The notes under the pieces are model-generated. The model was not told the DNA's origin. It did no database searches and saw only the letters and a list, made by a program, of their open reading frames with translations. Positions 34,489 through 43,605 of a DNA stretch of 64,000 nucleotides are shown piece by piece (position 1 is the first letter of the stretch; each line of letters begins with the position of its first letter). Where the stretch lies: positions 91,469-155,468 of the forward strand of contig JAFEBA010000018.1 of assembly GCA_018266105.1 (NCBI GenBank), read 5' to 3'. The position numbers were made by a program, and so were the translations under genes. This DNA comes from a bacterium. Lineage in GTDB: Bacteria; Vulcanimicrobiota; Xenobia; Xenobiales; JADMJV01.

Positions 34489-36182
34489 TGGGTTTGCAGC
34501 TCATACAATCGCTTATACAGCCCGTCTTGAGCCAGCAGCTCCTGGTGGCGGCCGCGCTGCACCACCGCGCCTTCTTCCAGCACCAAAATCTCGTCGCAGT
34601 CGCGCACGGAGCTGACGCGATGAGAAATAATCAGCAATGTTTGACGCCCGCGTAACTCGCTCAGTGCCTTGAGAATGCGCTGCTCGGTGTCCGCGTCAAC
34701 GGCCGACAGAGTGTCGTCCAGCAACAGCACCGGCGCCGGCTTGAGCAGCGCCCGGGCCAGGCAGAGGCGTTGCCTTTGGCCGCCCGACAAGGTCACTCCA
34801 CGTTCTCCCAAAAGAGTCTCGTAGCCATCCGGGAAGCTTAGAACCTCCTGATGCAGGTCGGCCATGCGGGCGGCCTCTTCCAATCCCTCCCGGGCCCCGC
34901 CCAGGCGCAGATTTTCGGCGATGGTGGCCGAGAAGAGGAATGACTCCTGTTCCACCCAGGCAAACTGCTGGCGCAGTTGCTCCAGGTTGATCTCCAACAC
35001 GTCCCGGCCGTCCAAAAAGATGCTTCCTTGGGGCGGATTGTAGAGCCGTTGCAGCAGTCGCGTCAGGGTTGATTTGCCTGAACCCACTTCACCCACCAGG
35101 CCCAGGCTGCCCCCCGGCTCCACACGCGCAGAAAGCTGACGTAGAGCAGGTTTCACTCCGCCCGGATAGCTAAAGGTCAGATCGCGGATCTCCAGGCCGC
35201 CGCTGAAGCCGCCTTCTAAGAAGGGCTGGACTGGCTCGGGCACTTCATCCAGCAGCGTTAAAATCCGATCCATAGAGGCGGTTGCTCGCTGCACCAGTGA
35301 AAGCGTCCAACCCGCCGCCACCATTGGCCAGCTGAGTTGGCCCAGGAAGGAGGCAAAAGCGGCAAATTCTCCCACACTCAACTGTCCGTCGACGACGTGC
35401 TGACCACCCACCGCCAGCAGCAGTGCCGAGCTGATACCCGAGAGAAATAGGATGGTGGGGGAGTAAACGCCGTCCACCTTCACAAAAGTCATGAAGCGGC
35501 GATACTGTTCTGCGGTCAGTCGTCTAAACTCAGCCGCGTCTCCCTCATCCTGGACCAGCGTGCGCAATACGCGCATCCCTGAGATGCTCTCGCGCGCTTT
35601 CTCGGTCAACTCATCAAAGTTTTGCTGCACCCGGTCCCAGGTCTGGTAGTTCCACTTAAGCAGATAGCGCATCAGAATTCCCAGCAACGGGAAGGGCAGC
35701 AACGTGATCAGGGCCAGGCGGGTATCGATGCTCAGCAAAGCGCTGATACTGAGAACGCTATAGATGACGGCGTCGAACGCGGACATGAGCGCAAAGGCCA
35801 GCGCCATCCGCACGGCCGCCACGTCGCTGGTGGCCAGGGCCATCATGTGACCGATCGAGGACTGAGAGTGGTAATTGAGATCCAGGTGAATGGCGCGATG
35901 ATAGATCTGGCGACGAATTTCGATGTCGCAGCGGCGGGCCACCCCAAACAGACAGTAGCGCCACAGACAGCGGGCAGCGTAAGCCACAAAGGCCAGCACC
36001 ACGATCAAAGCGATGATCAAACGGTCGGGACCCTCGCGCAGGTTGTCGATCACGCGTTGACTGAGGAAGGGGATGCCTAACTGGGCGCAGTCGGCCAGCA
36101 GCAGGCCCAGCACGCCCAGACCGGTTTGCCAACGATAGTTCCAAAGATAGCCGAATAACGCTTTGAGGCCTCGAGACTTCAC
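34485..36182 (-). CDS. ABC exporter half-transporter, degenerate NBD
   Basis: GTG start one base after the stop of the giant gene. 565 residues: exporter membrane domain (about 1-310) and an ATPase domain with Walker A VGEVGSGKST (near 364), canonical signature LSGGQRQ and Walker B LLLDDTLSAVD. The catalytic Glu is Asp here, as in the degenerate half of heterodimeric exporters such as TM287/288 or TmrAB. Its position directly behind the giant Hsp90-associated gene, with no spacing, indicates a single transcript and coupled translation. Confidence 0.9.
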   Translation of the reverse strand: MKSRGLKALFGYLWNYRWQTGLGVLGLLLADCAQLGIPFLSQRVIDNLREGPDRLIIALIVVLAFVAYAARCLWRYCLFGVARRCDIEIRRQIYHRAIHLDLNYHSQSSIGHMMALATSDVAAVRMALAFALMSAFDAVIYSVLSISALLSIDTRLALITLLPFPLLGILMRYLLKWNYQTWDRVQQNFDELTEKARESISGMRVLRTLVQDEGDAAEFRRLTAEQYRRFMTFVKVDGVYSPTILFLSGISSALLLAVGGQHVVDGQLSVGEFAAFASFLGQLSWPMVAAGWTLSLVQRATASMDRILTLLDEVPEPVQPFLEGGFSGGLEIRDLTFSYPGGVKPALRQLSARVEPGGSLGLVGEVGSGKSTLTRLLQRLYNPPQGSIFLDGRDVLEINLEQLRQQFAWVEQESFLFSATIAENLRLGGAREGLEEAARMADLHQEVLSFPDGYETLLGERGVTLSGGQRQRLCLARALLKPAPVLLLDDTLSAVDADTEQRILKALSELRGRQTLLIISHRVSSVRDCDEILVLEEGAVVQRGRHQELLAQDGLYKRLYELQTQ

Positions 36183-36183
36183 C

Positions 36184-39100
36184 TCATTCGGCGTTCCCGC
36201 TTGTGGCCCACGACCCTACCACTTCGGCCGTCAGGTTTGCCAGAAATTTCTCTTCCATTTCGTCCGTGAAGTCGACTCTGGCCGTGTTGACGGCGCTGAC
36301 CAGAGAAATCAGCAGACTCAAGGTTACAGCCACCGGCGGTTCGGGACCGGTGAAGTAGGGCTTCAGAGCCGATTCTGAGAGGATGAGCCGCGTCTCGCTG
36401 AGTTCCCACAGCCCCTGACAGCGTCCAACTTCGGCCTTTTCCAACAGACGCAGCATTTCTTTACGAGCCGCCCCGGTCAGGAGTTGGGAGGCCTGGCGGC
36501 GCAGGGCCTTCAGTTGCACGCGGCTTTCCGGTGCCGACGGTTGGGGGGGGGCAGGTGGGGTGGGGAGCGGCTGTTTTAAGGATTCAAACAGGAGGGCCCG
36601 GCGTGTCTCCAGGCCGATCAGGCCGTCGCGCAGTCGATTCTCGACAGCCTGACCCCAGCGACTCAGGAATCGCCCGACCCCTTTCAGCGAGGGGGCGTGC
36701 ACGTCCTGATAGAGCAGGGGCGGGGCCAGCAGCTCCGGCCGCTTGCCACAAAAGCGGCCCACCAGCTCCAGCAGCAAAGGTGAATTCAGAATGGGGGTGA
36801 GGCGTTCACCCCCGTGGCAGAAAGCATAGGTCCGGGGCCAGTATAGAAGCTTGCCCTGTTCCTGGGTTTCCAGCTTCAAATGGGCCAGGCTGGTCAAGCT
36901 TCCGTCAGCGCAGGGAATCCAGCGCATCCCGCCCAGCTGGCCGGTTTCTTGCAGCAAGATTTCAGCGTAGCATTCCAGCTCTTTGCGGTTCAGGCGACCA
37001 CAGCCTAAACGGGCCTGGAGGAGGGGAGCCAGTTCCTGGTAGAGCTGGCGCCGAAATCCCTGGCTCAAGTCGGCCAGAGTGCGCTGCTCCTGCCGGCGCA
37101 GTTTGAATTCGCTCGTGCGCAGGCAACCCACGAGACCATTCGGGAGATTTCCCACCGGCAAGGCGCGGTCTTCCAGCACCAGCCAGCATTCTTTACTGCC
37201 GTCAGGATCCAGGGCCAGCTCTCCCCAAGGTAGGCAGATCTTATGTTTCAATCGCTGCAACAGGCGTGACTGCTCCTCCAGCAATTCGCGTTGCCGGCTC
37301 AGTCGTTTGCTCAGGGCGATGAATTCGCCGCTCTGATGCAGCGAATGGCCATTGGGATGGGCCGCCAGTAGCCGGTCGATCAGGCTGCTGGGATTGCCGC
37401 TTTCGCCGACAAAAACGCTCTCGGCGGGTAAGTCCGAGCTGAGTTCAGCCACCCTGTAAAGAGCGGGCTTCTGCAGCAATTCTTCCCAGCTCAAGTAGCC
37501 ACAATTTGTGCGAAACCAGGGTTGGCGCTGCAGGGCCGCAGGGATTTCGGGGTTCAGGTTTTCCCAGTCTCTCCAGTTGCGAATTTCAAAAACAGCTTTA
37601 GGCCGGGGCTGAGACAGCCACTGCAAGATCAGCTGACCCGCCTTTTCGTGCAGCCCCTCGCGGCAGCGCTGCTCTAAGTCCTGGCATTCCACCGCCGCCG
37701 CCACCCCAGCCGGCAGGAAGTCGGATTCTTGCTCGATCAGCCTCCCGCGGTAGAGCCAGAACACCACTCCCGGCTCCGGGCTGGGTCTGAGCCAGAAGTT
37801 GGGGCATGAGTGCAGCACTTCCGCGAAGCTCGGCTTCCACTCTGGTTGCTGCAGTAATTCTCGGATCCGTTGATTTTCAGTGAACCAGTCATCTTCGCAC
37901 TTCCATTGGCCACCGTAGAGTTGTTGAAGGGTTTTCTGCTCGATCCCATCCAGGTTGATCAGCAAGGGCTGTTCGGGATACTCGGAATCTCCAGATCCGC
38001 TGGTCCAGCGGATCTCTGGCCACTCCAGCAGACGTTCCAGGCTGACCAGTCCTTGCCGCAAGGTAGGCCAACAAGGCTTGTCGGTCCACCCCAGATTGCG
38101 CAAATTGGCCTGGCGAAGGAACTCGTACCAGGTTGGGTCTAAGTCCCTGGGCAGAGGCAGCTGGCCCGCTCGTTGAGTCAACTCCTGAGCCATTTTTTGA
38201 GCCTTGGGGCCGGGTGTGACCCGAAAGCGAGCCAGGCCCATCAGCGCGTTATCCTGGCGTATCTGAAAGTTGAGGTCGTCGCGGCACACCCAGGCCTCAT
38301 AGCTGATCGCGGAATCGACCTTAACGGGTTCGAGTTCGACCCCTTTGACAAAACAGTGAATGATGCCCTGTCCAAAGGCAGGACGCAGTTCCTGGCGCTC
38401 CTGGCAGGACCCCCTGGCTTTTGCCAGGTCTTTCAGCAGGAACCTGAGTTCCAGCACCTTCAGACTGCGGATCTTCTTCAGCAGCCGAAGTTCCCAGCCA
38501 CTGTCTCGCACATAGACTCCCAGCGGCACCCAGTCCTCAACCGGCTCCTGCTTAGGCTCCACCACTCCCAGCACCTGGCCCGGGCCCAGACTGAGCAGCG
38601 AGTGTAATGAATACATCCGGTCATTCCAGTCCTGAAAGAGCAGGGTCTTGCTGAAATAGCTGTCCTGGGGTCGATCCGAGCGACTGAGATGCTCGACCAG
38701 GTAAGTGCGCAACGCCCCTTCGGGAGCTCGCTCTGAGGACATGGCCTTGAGGACTTCCTCCACTCCGTGCATCCAGCGCGGCTCAAGGTCCTTCCAGGCG
38801 GTGTCGGTCAGGTCGTCCCAGATCTCGTTGATTTGAGACTCGCCGACTTCAGCCACAATCACAAAGGTAATTTCGGGATGGTCCAGTTGCCGTGTCACCA
38901 CCTCCCGGCCCTGGTGCAAAATCGTGACCGTCCCCCCAGCGACCGCCCAGTCATCGGGAATTCCAATTCGCCAGTTGGCTTGACCTTGTTCGAAGCTTTG
39001 CTGGGCCAGCCAGTTGCGCTGCGGCAGGCTCAGCCCCTGGAGCTTCCGGCGCGCCCATTCTTGTTGATTGAGGCGCCGGCGCAGCTGGCGCAGCAGAAGC

Positions 39101-40176
39101 TCTCCCGCCATCTGGCAGCGGCTTCCCAGCTGGCTCTGCAAACAGCTTCGCATGACGGTCGAAGTTTCCAGCAAAATCACTTCAGGCAGATCCTGGGGAG
39201 CCCGGTTTCCCGAGAAATAGATCGGGCCTTCCCGACTGGAGAGCCTGGCCAGCGACCACTTCTCATCGCGCTGGTCCTTGAAAAGTGGAGCCTGAAGGAG
39301 TCGCTTCCACAGTTCAGGGCTGGCCCAGGCTGGTGGTGGGCCGGAGAGCAGTTTGCCCAGCAGTTCTCGGGGCGGGTCATCCAGTGTTCTGACCAGGCAT
39401 TCCGAATAGGTGCTCGGAATGGCCCTGAGCACGCTTTGGTAGCGTTCGTCTTCGACCACTTGGGTGAGCGAAGCATCCAATCCGAAGTCGCCATAGCAAA
39501 TGCCGTGCCAGGGAATCTCGGTAACCATCGATTTTGGGGGAGTGACCATCTCGTCTACCACCAGTTCCAGCTGGCTGGCCTGACCGGTCCGACAGGCATA
39601 GTAAGCCGCGTAGGGCCCTAGCGAACCCAGTTGGGGAGGGTTTCCCAGCGGTCGGTTCTGCAAAGTCAACGGCAGTCGGCAATAGGCAGCGCGTTTCTCC
39701 AGTTCCCCGCAGGCCTGGTCCAAAAGACTGGTGGGCAGACCTTCAAGGCGGATTGCCTCCAGCCTCACCGCTTCCCAGTTCTTGCCGCTGCCGGTAAGAT
39801 AGTCGTAAATTTGCTCCTTACCGGTCCCCACCCAGTCAAAGCGCACCAGATCGTGGCTCAAGAGGGAGCCTGCGGCCGCCGCCAGACGCCGCTGAGGGGA
39901 GCTTTGATCCAGTAACGCACTGGCCAGCGTTTCCAGAAGATTGAATGGCAACACCAGATCGACCACTGAAATCTGCAGAAGCCCGTTTTTGACCGAAATA
40001 TTTACACCGAGCGCGCCAAGGCGAAAGAGCCCGGCTACCATATGGTAGAGAAAGTCCCGCTGGTCGCGAAACTGGAAGCGAGCCAGCTTGTTGCCAGCTT
40101 GCTCCACGTCCAGGGTAAATTCGCCTTGCTTATGCAGCCTGCCGGGCCCGCGCAAACGGTCCAAGAATCCGGTCAC
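36184..40176 (-). CDS. Giant 1,330-residue partner of the Hsp90-like ATPase
   Basis: I place the start at the GTG at 40176, which overlaps the ATPase stop (GTGA), although the frame is open upstream inside that gene. No signal peptide and no TM helix. The N-terminal 290 residues match the separate frameshifted gene at 43583-44850: GEFTLD at 18-23 followed by KLA and a DASLTQVVEDERYQSVL segment near 232-250. Further segments (HCFVKGVELEPVKVDSAISY and LNFQIRQDNALMGLARF) resemble the middle region of the ATPase next door, suggesting repeated Hsp90-middle-like modules; this is a weak eye-aligned similarity. The last 70 residues recall the ATPase C-terminus. No known enzyme motif is visible. Coupled translation suggests a fixed complex with the ATPase. 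Confidence 0.7.
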   Translation of the reverse strand: MTGFLDRLRGPGRLHKQGEFTLDVEQAGNKLARFQFRDQRDFLYHMVAGLFRLGALGVNISVKNGLLQISVVDLVLPFNLLETLASALLDQSSPQRRLAAAAGSLLSHDLVRFDWVGTGKEQIYDYLTGSGKNWEAVRLEAIRLEGLPTSLLDQACGELEKRAAYCRLPLTLQNRPLGNPPQLGSLGPYAAYYACRTGQASQLELVVDEMVTPPKSMVTEIPWHGICYGDFGLDASLTQVVEDERYQSVLRAIPSTYSECLVRTLDDPPRELLGKLLSGPPPAWASPELWKRLLQAPLFKDQRDEKWSLARLSSREGPIYFSGNRAPQDLPEVILLETSTVMRSCLQSQLGSRCQMAGELLLRQLRRRLNQQEWARRKLQGLSLPQRNWLAQQSFEQGQANWRIGIPDDWAVAGGTVTILHQGREVVTRQLDHPEITFVIVAEVGESQINEIWDDLTDTAWKDLEPRWMHGVEEVLKAMSSERAPEGALRTYLVEHLSRSDRPQDSYFSKTLLFQDWNDRMYSLHSLLSLGPGQVLGVVEPKQEPVEDWVPLGVYVRDSGWELRLLKKIRSLKVLELRFLLKDLAKARGSCQERQELRPAFGQGIIHCFVKGVELEPVKVDSAISYEAWVCRDDLNFQIRQDNALMGLARFRVTPGPKAQKMAQELTQRAGQLPLPRDLDPTWYEFLRQANLRNLGWTDKPCWPTLRQGLVSLERLLEWPEIRWTSGSGDSEYPEQPLLINLDGIEQKTLQQLYGGQWKCEDDWFTENQRIRELLQQPEWKPSFAEVLHSCPNFWLRPSPEPGVVFWLYRGRLIEQESDFLPAGVAAAVECQDLEQRCREGLHEKAGQLILQWLSQPRPKAVFEIRNWRDWENLNPEIPAALQRQPWFRTNCGYLSWEELLQKPALYRVAELSSDLPAESVFVGESGNPSSLIDRLLAAHPNGHSLHQSGEFIALSKRLSRQRELLEEQSRLLQRLKHKICLPWGELALDPDGSKECWLVLEDRALPVGNLPNGLVGCLRTSEFKLRRQEQRTLADLSQGFRRQLYQELAPLLQARLGCGRLNRKELECYAEILLQETGQLGGMRWIPCADGSLTSLAHLKLETQEQGKLLYWPRTYAFCHGGERLTPILNSPLLLELVGRFCGKRPELLAPPLLYQDVHAPSLKGVGRFLSRWGQAVENRLRDGLIGLETRRALLFESLKQPLPTPPAPPQPSAPESRVQLKALRRQASQLLTGAARKEMLRLLEKAEVGRCQGLWELSETRLILSESALKPYFTGPEPPVAVTLSLLISLVSAVNTARVDFTDEMEEKFLANLTAEVVGSWATSGNAE

Positions 40177-41654
40177 CTCAAAGCCTCCAGCACCGAGGCC
40201 GCTAGCTTCTGATTGTGCTTCAAGCGTTCTTTTTCGGGCAGGGTGAGCAGAAAATGCTGCAAGAGCACCTGAGCTGCCAGCAACTGATTCCAGTTCCACA
40301 GCTGCTGGAGTTGGGCGAAGCGAGGATGCTCCACGTCCAACAGCCAGAGCGGCGTGTCCCCGTCCGGTTCTTCCCAGTCGATCAGGCCGAGTCGGGGGCC
40401 CAGCGTCAACAGTTTCCGCGGAGAACCCCACAGCCAGCGCACCGGACGTAGCGACCTCAGGGCCAGTCCCTTGCCCAGCTTGCCGGCCAGAGCCAGCAGT
40501 TCCTCATAGCCTTCCCTTGCCTCGCACAGACCCCAGCGCTCTTCCGTCGATAGCACCCGAAGTTGCTGAGACTGCAACCATCTGCGGCTTTCTTCGTTCA
40601 GATTGAGCACCAAACGTCGGTGGGAGGGGTCGTGCACGACCTCCGAGAGCTGGTCTGGTTCGTCCTGGTAACTGAACTGGGCGAAGCGCAACTCGTTGAG
40701 GCTATAAAAATGACCCTGATGATCCGGGTATAAAGGTGCCTCACTGGAGGACATCCCAAGAGTTGCAAGCGGTTCTAGCAGTTCAAAGCCGGTCCTATGG
40801 GTGCGCAAATGCTCATAAAGAGTCTCTCGATATTTTCCTCGCAAGACCCGGTCCAGCAAGGCCATCCCTTTGTCATAATCTTTGTTATGAATCACGTTGT
40901 CGCGAGTCAGCGTGTGTTCAAAATAACGAGAGTCGATTTTAAAAGTGATATGGGGCAACGGAGAGTCCGGACCCTCGAGCAGAGTCAAACCCTGGTTGTA
41001 GTAGCCGTAAAAGCAAGCGGCCCGTTGAGACAGGCCCACGACCAGGCGCGCGCCGGGTTCCTCGTGATAGACCTGTACGGGCACGTCCAGTTCGAATTTC
41101 TGGCTGATACTCTGGCCGTCGACCAGGATCTGCACGCGACAATGGCGGCACCAGAAACTCAGCGTCTGGCGCACTTTCTTACGCAGTTCTTCCAGTTCGA
41201 AGCGTTTGCGCAGCAGGTAGAGATGGACGGTGGTGCCTTCCACAGTGTGGGGCAGACGCAGTAACTCATAGGTTCGGTCCGGCTTGAACAGCACCCGCCA
41301 GCTTTCGCCCTGGCGCCCGGTATCCACTACGACGGCCTGCGGATCCAGTGCGAAGACGGACACGAAACCGATTCCGAACTTGCCGACTTTGGTGAGATCT
41401 CCCTCTTTGGAAGAAGCAAACAGCCGGGTCAGCTGAGTTTCGATGATGTGTTCAGTCATGCCCTCGCCAGTATCGCTGACGCTCAGGCGCAAACTTTCGC
41501 CCTCCGCCTCCAGGCTGACGTCCACCTGATTGGTGCCGGCATCGATGGCGTTTTGCACCAGTTCACGCAGACAGGCCAGTGGCTGGGAGAACTGGCTGAC
41601 CAGCATCTCCAGGGCTGTGCCCGCGGCTTTAACCGTCGCTTTCTTCTTCGCCAT
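40173..41654 (-). CDS. Hsp90-like (GHKL) ATPase
   Basis: The 493-residue protein has the Bergerat ATP fold: N-box with E31 and N35 (RELVQNAIDAG), G1 motif DTGEGM (61-66), and G2 loop KVGKFGIGF (89-97). A second domain contains HITFKIDSRYFEHTLTRDN and NKDYDKGM, placed as in the Hsp90 middle domain, but the protein is shorter than HtpG (about 620) and the C-terminal dimerisation part differs. It probably is a dedicated chaperone or conformational ATPase. No ribosome binding site precedes the ATG; a terminator hairpin sits there instead. ATG at residue 17 is an alternative start. First gene of the six-gene run. Confidence 0.85.
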   Translation of the reverse strand: MAKKKATVKAAGTALEMLVSQFSQPLACLRELVQNAIDAGTNQVDVSLEAEGESLRLSVSDTGEGMTEHIIETQLTRLFASSKEGDLTKVGKFGIGFVSVFALDPQAVVVDTGRQGESWRVLFKPDRTYELLRLPHTVEGTTVHLYLLRKRFELEELRKKVRQTLSFWCRHCRVQILVDGQSISQKFELDVPVQVYHEEPGARLVVGLSQRAACFYGYYNQGLTLLEGPDSPLPHITFKIDSRYFEHTLTRDNVIHNKDYDKGMALLDRVLRGKYRETLYEHLRTHRTGFELLEPLATLGMSSSEAPLYPDHQGHFYSLNELRFAQFSYQDEPDQLSEVVHDPSHRRLVLNLNEESRRWLQSQQLRVLSTEERWGLCEAREGYEELLALAGKLGKGLALRSLRPVRWLWGSPRKLLTLGPRLGLIDWEEPDGDTPLWLLDVEHPRFAQLQQLWNWNQLLAAQVLLQHFLLTLPEKERLKHNQKLAASVLEALR

Positions 41655-41659
41655 AACTG

Positions 41660-41697
41660 AAAAAAGGGCCGGCCCAGTTCGGACCGGCCCCTTTTTT
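41660..41697. terminator. Strong bidirectional terminator between cyclophilin and Hsp90-like gene
   Basis: A6-GGGCCGG at 41666-41672 pairs with CCGGCCC at 41684-41690, extended inward by two more pairs, with a T-run of six on the plus strand and six on the minus strand (from A60-A65). It lies 6 nt after the cyclophilin stop and 5 nt before the annotated Hsp90-like ATG, so it should stop cyclophilin transcripts just before that gene. Confidence 0.85.
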
Positions 41698-41703
41698 AGA
41701 AGT

Positions 41704-42141
41704 TTAGCCGGCTACGCTGAGCTGGCGGACTTCTTCGATTTTGTCGTCTTTCTGGACTTTGTCGACGACTTCTACGCCTTCGATCACCTTACCGAAGACC
41801 GTGTGGACACCGTCGAGGTGAGGCTGAGCGGAATGGCAGATGAAGAACTGGCTGCCACCTGTGTTGGGGCCGGCGTGAGCCATCGAGAGGCTGCCGCGCT
41901 GGTGCTTGTTGGGGTTGATTTCGCAGTTAATCTTGTAGCCGGGGCCGCCCGTGCCGGTGCCGTGAGGGCAACCACCCTGGATCATGAAGTTGGGGATGAC
42001 GCGGTGGAAACTCAGCCCGTTATAGAAACCTTTATTGGTGAGATCAAGGAAATTCTTGACGGTGTTGGGAGCGGCGTCTTGAAACAGTTCGATGATCATT
42101 TCGCCTTTCGAAGTCTTCATCGAGATACGCGGATTTGCCAT
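41704..42141 (-). CDS. Cyclophilin-type peptidyl-prolyl isomerase
   Basis: I chose the ATG at 42141 because GGAG lies 6 bases before it. The 145-residue protein has the cyclophilin core: [21 protein letters not shown] (catalytic Arg and Gln region), [18 protein letters not shown], and [12 protein letters not shown]. It lacks an export signal and is probably cytoplasmic. It catalyses proline isomerisation during folding. The next genes on the strand encode an Hsp90-like ATPase, giving a folding theme, but a strong terminator separates them. Confidence 0.94.
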   Translation of the reverse strand: MANPRISMKTSKGEMIIELFQDAAPNTVKNFLDLTNKGFYNGLSFHRVIPNFMIQGGCPHGTGTGGPGYKINCEINPNKHQRGSLSMAHAGPNTGGSQFFICHSAQPHLDGVHTVFGKVIEGVEVVDKVQKDDKIEEVRQLSVAG

Positions 42142-42225
42142 GGAAAGCTCCAAAGTGAAGGATAGTCGTCAGGTTTTCCCAGCCGGCCCAGGGACTCCTC
42201 CCGGCCCTCGGCGAAGGCAGCGGCC

Positions 42226-43605
42226 GTGTTCGGTTCTCTGAGGCCCCCCAAAGATCGATTCACCCCCCAGCAAAAAGAGCTGTATCAGAGCCATTTTTGC
42301 GCCCTCTGTCACAGTCTGGACGGCTTCGGCGGCAAGTTCGCCTCGCTGCTCACCAACTACGATACGACCTTCTTTTTAATTACTCTGGCGGCTCTGGAGA
42401 AAACTGAAGAAATCGAACGCAAACCCTGCACCGCTCTCTTCTTGAGAAAGGTCCCGGTTCTGCAGTTGACGCCCCGCACTCGCAAATTGGTGGCGGCCTT
42501 AACGCTGGCTCTGGCCGGGGCCAAGGTCGAGGACGACCGGCACGATGGCGATCGCCCCTGGGTCAGCTGGGCTTTCATGCCCTTGCACTCAAGCTGGAAG
42601 AAGGCCGGCCCGATCCTGGACGAGCTCCACTTTCCTCGCGACGCCATCGAGGGCCTGGGGGCCTGGCAACGCGCCGTCGAGGTGGAGGCTCGATCATTGC
42701 CGGCTCTGGCCCTCCCCACCCAGTCCATGCTGGCCAGTTTGTTTGGATTTTTGGCCGACTACACGCACCAGCCCGAGACCAGGGCTGCCCTGGAAGAACT
42801 GGGTCGGGCTCTGGGACTGTGGATTTACCTCTACGATGCCTGGAGTGACCAGGGTCGCGACCGAAAGCACGGTGCCTTCAATGCTTTGCTGCGCTTTCCC
42901 ATCGCCGACGAGGAACTGGGCGGGCAGCTTCTGCACGCTTTACAGCATGCTCGCCGAGCCCTCAACCATTTGCCGCTCGGCCACCGCCGCCCGCTGCTCG
43001 AAGAGCAGCTTCATCGTTTGCGCAGCCTGACGTTGCGCGAGTTCAAGCCAGATGAAGCCCGCTTCAGCGGTCGTGCCTGCTGGATCGGAGCCGGCCTGAC
43101 GGCTGCCGCTCTGCAGCCTCAGGCTGCCGTCGCCTGCGACAGCTGCGACTGCGGGGGCTGTGATGGCTGCGACTGTAGCGGATGCGATTGCAGTGGTTGT
43201 GACTGCGCGGGCTGCGACTGCGGCGGTTGTGACTGTGCTGGTTGTCATGCCTGTGATTGCAACGCTTGCGATCTCAGTTTCTGCGACGCCTGCGCCGCCT
43301 GCAATTCTTGCGAGTGCGGCCCCTGTGAAGGAGTCGAGTGCTGCGAGATTTGCGATTGCTGCGATCCGGACTGTTGCGACTCCTGTAAATGCTCCTCCAG
43401 TTGGGACTGCTGCCTTTGCGTGGACGGCCCCGGCCAGGCCAAGGCCGTCAAACAGGAGAAAAAGAAGAAGCCAGCCGCCGAGCCGGCCGAGGATCCCATT
43501 CCAGGCGTGGTGCATCGGCCCAAACGCAAATATCCCTGGAGCAAAAAGCGCCGCCTGGTCGAGGATCCCCTGCCCGAGAAGCCTAAGCCTTCGGAAACGG
43601 AATAG
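42226..43605 (+). CDS. DUF5685 family protein with extreme cysteine-rich tail
   Basis: GTG start; the N-terminus MFGSLRPPKDRFT matches the usual MFG...RP beginning of DUF5685. Residues 1-300 are the family domain, with HFCALCHSL (near 24-32) and NYDTTFF. Residues 304-398 then hold 36 cysteines in 95 positions, mostly as CDCxGC units repeated seven or so times before the pattern loosens. A basic, Pro-rich tail (KKKKP..., PKRKYPWSKKRR) closes the protein. DUF5685 function is unknown; the tail looks able to bind several metal ions or to be multiply crosslinked. Convergent 23-nt overlap with the frameshifted gene that follows. Confidence 0.85.
   Translation: MFGSLRPPKDRFTPQQKELYQSHFCALCHSLDGFGGKFASLLTNYDTTFFLITLAALEKTEEIERKPCTALFLRKVPVLQLTPRTRKLVAALTLALAGAKVEDDRHDGDRPWVSWAFMPLHSSWKKAGPILDELHFPRDAIEGLGAWQRAVEVEARSLPALALPTQSMLASLFGFLADYTHQPETRAALEELGRALGLWIYLYDAWSDQGRDRKHGAFNALLRFPIADEELGGQLLHALQHARRALNHLPLGHRRPLLEEQLHRLRSLTLREFKPDEARFSGRACWIGAGLTAAALQPQAAVACDSCDCGGCDGCDCSGCDCSGCDCAGCDCGGCDCAGCHACDCNACDLSFCDACAACNSCECGPCEGVECCEICDCCDPDCCDSCKCSSSWDCCLCVDGPGQAKAVKQEKKKKPAAEPAEDPIPGVVHRPKRKYPWSKKRRLVEDPLPEKPKPSETE

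Noticed and set aside
43135..43400. Short tandem repeats that might be a CRISPR or microsatellite
   Set aside because: The repeats are in frame and encode the cysteine motifs; unit length is not constant and there are no spacers.
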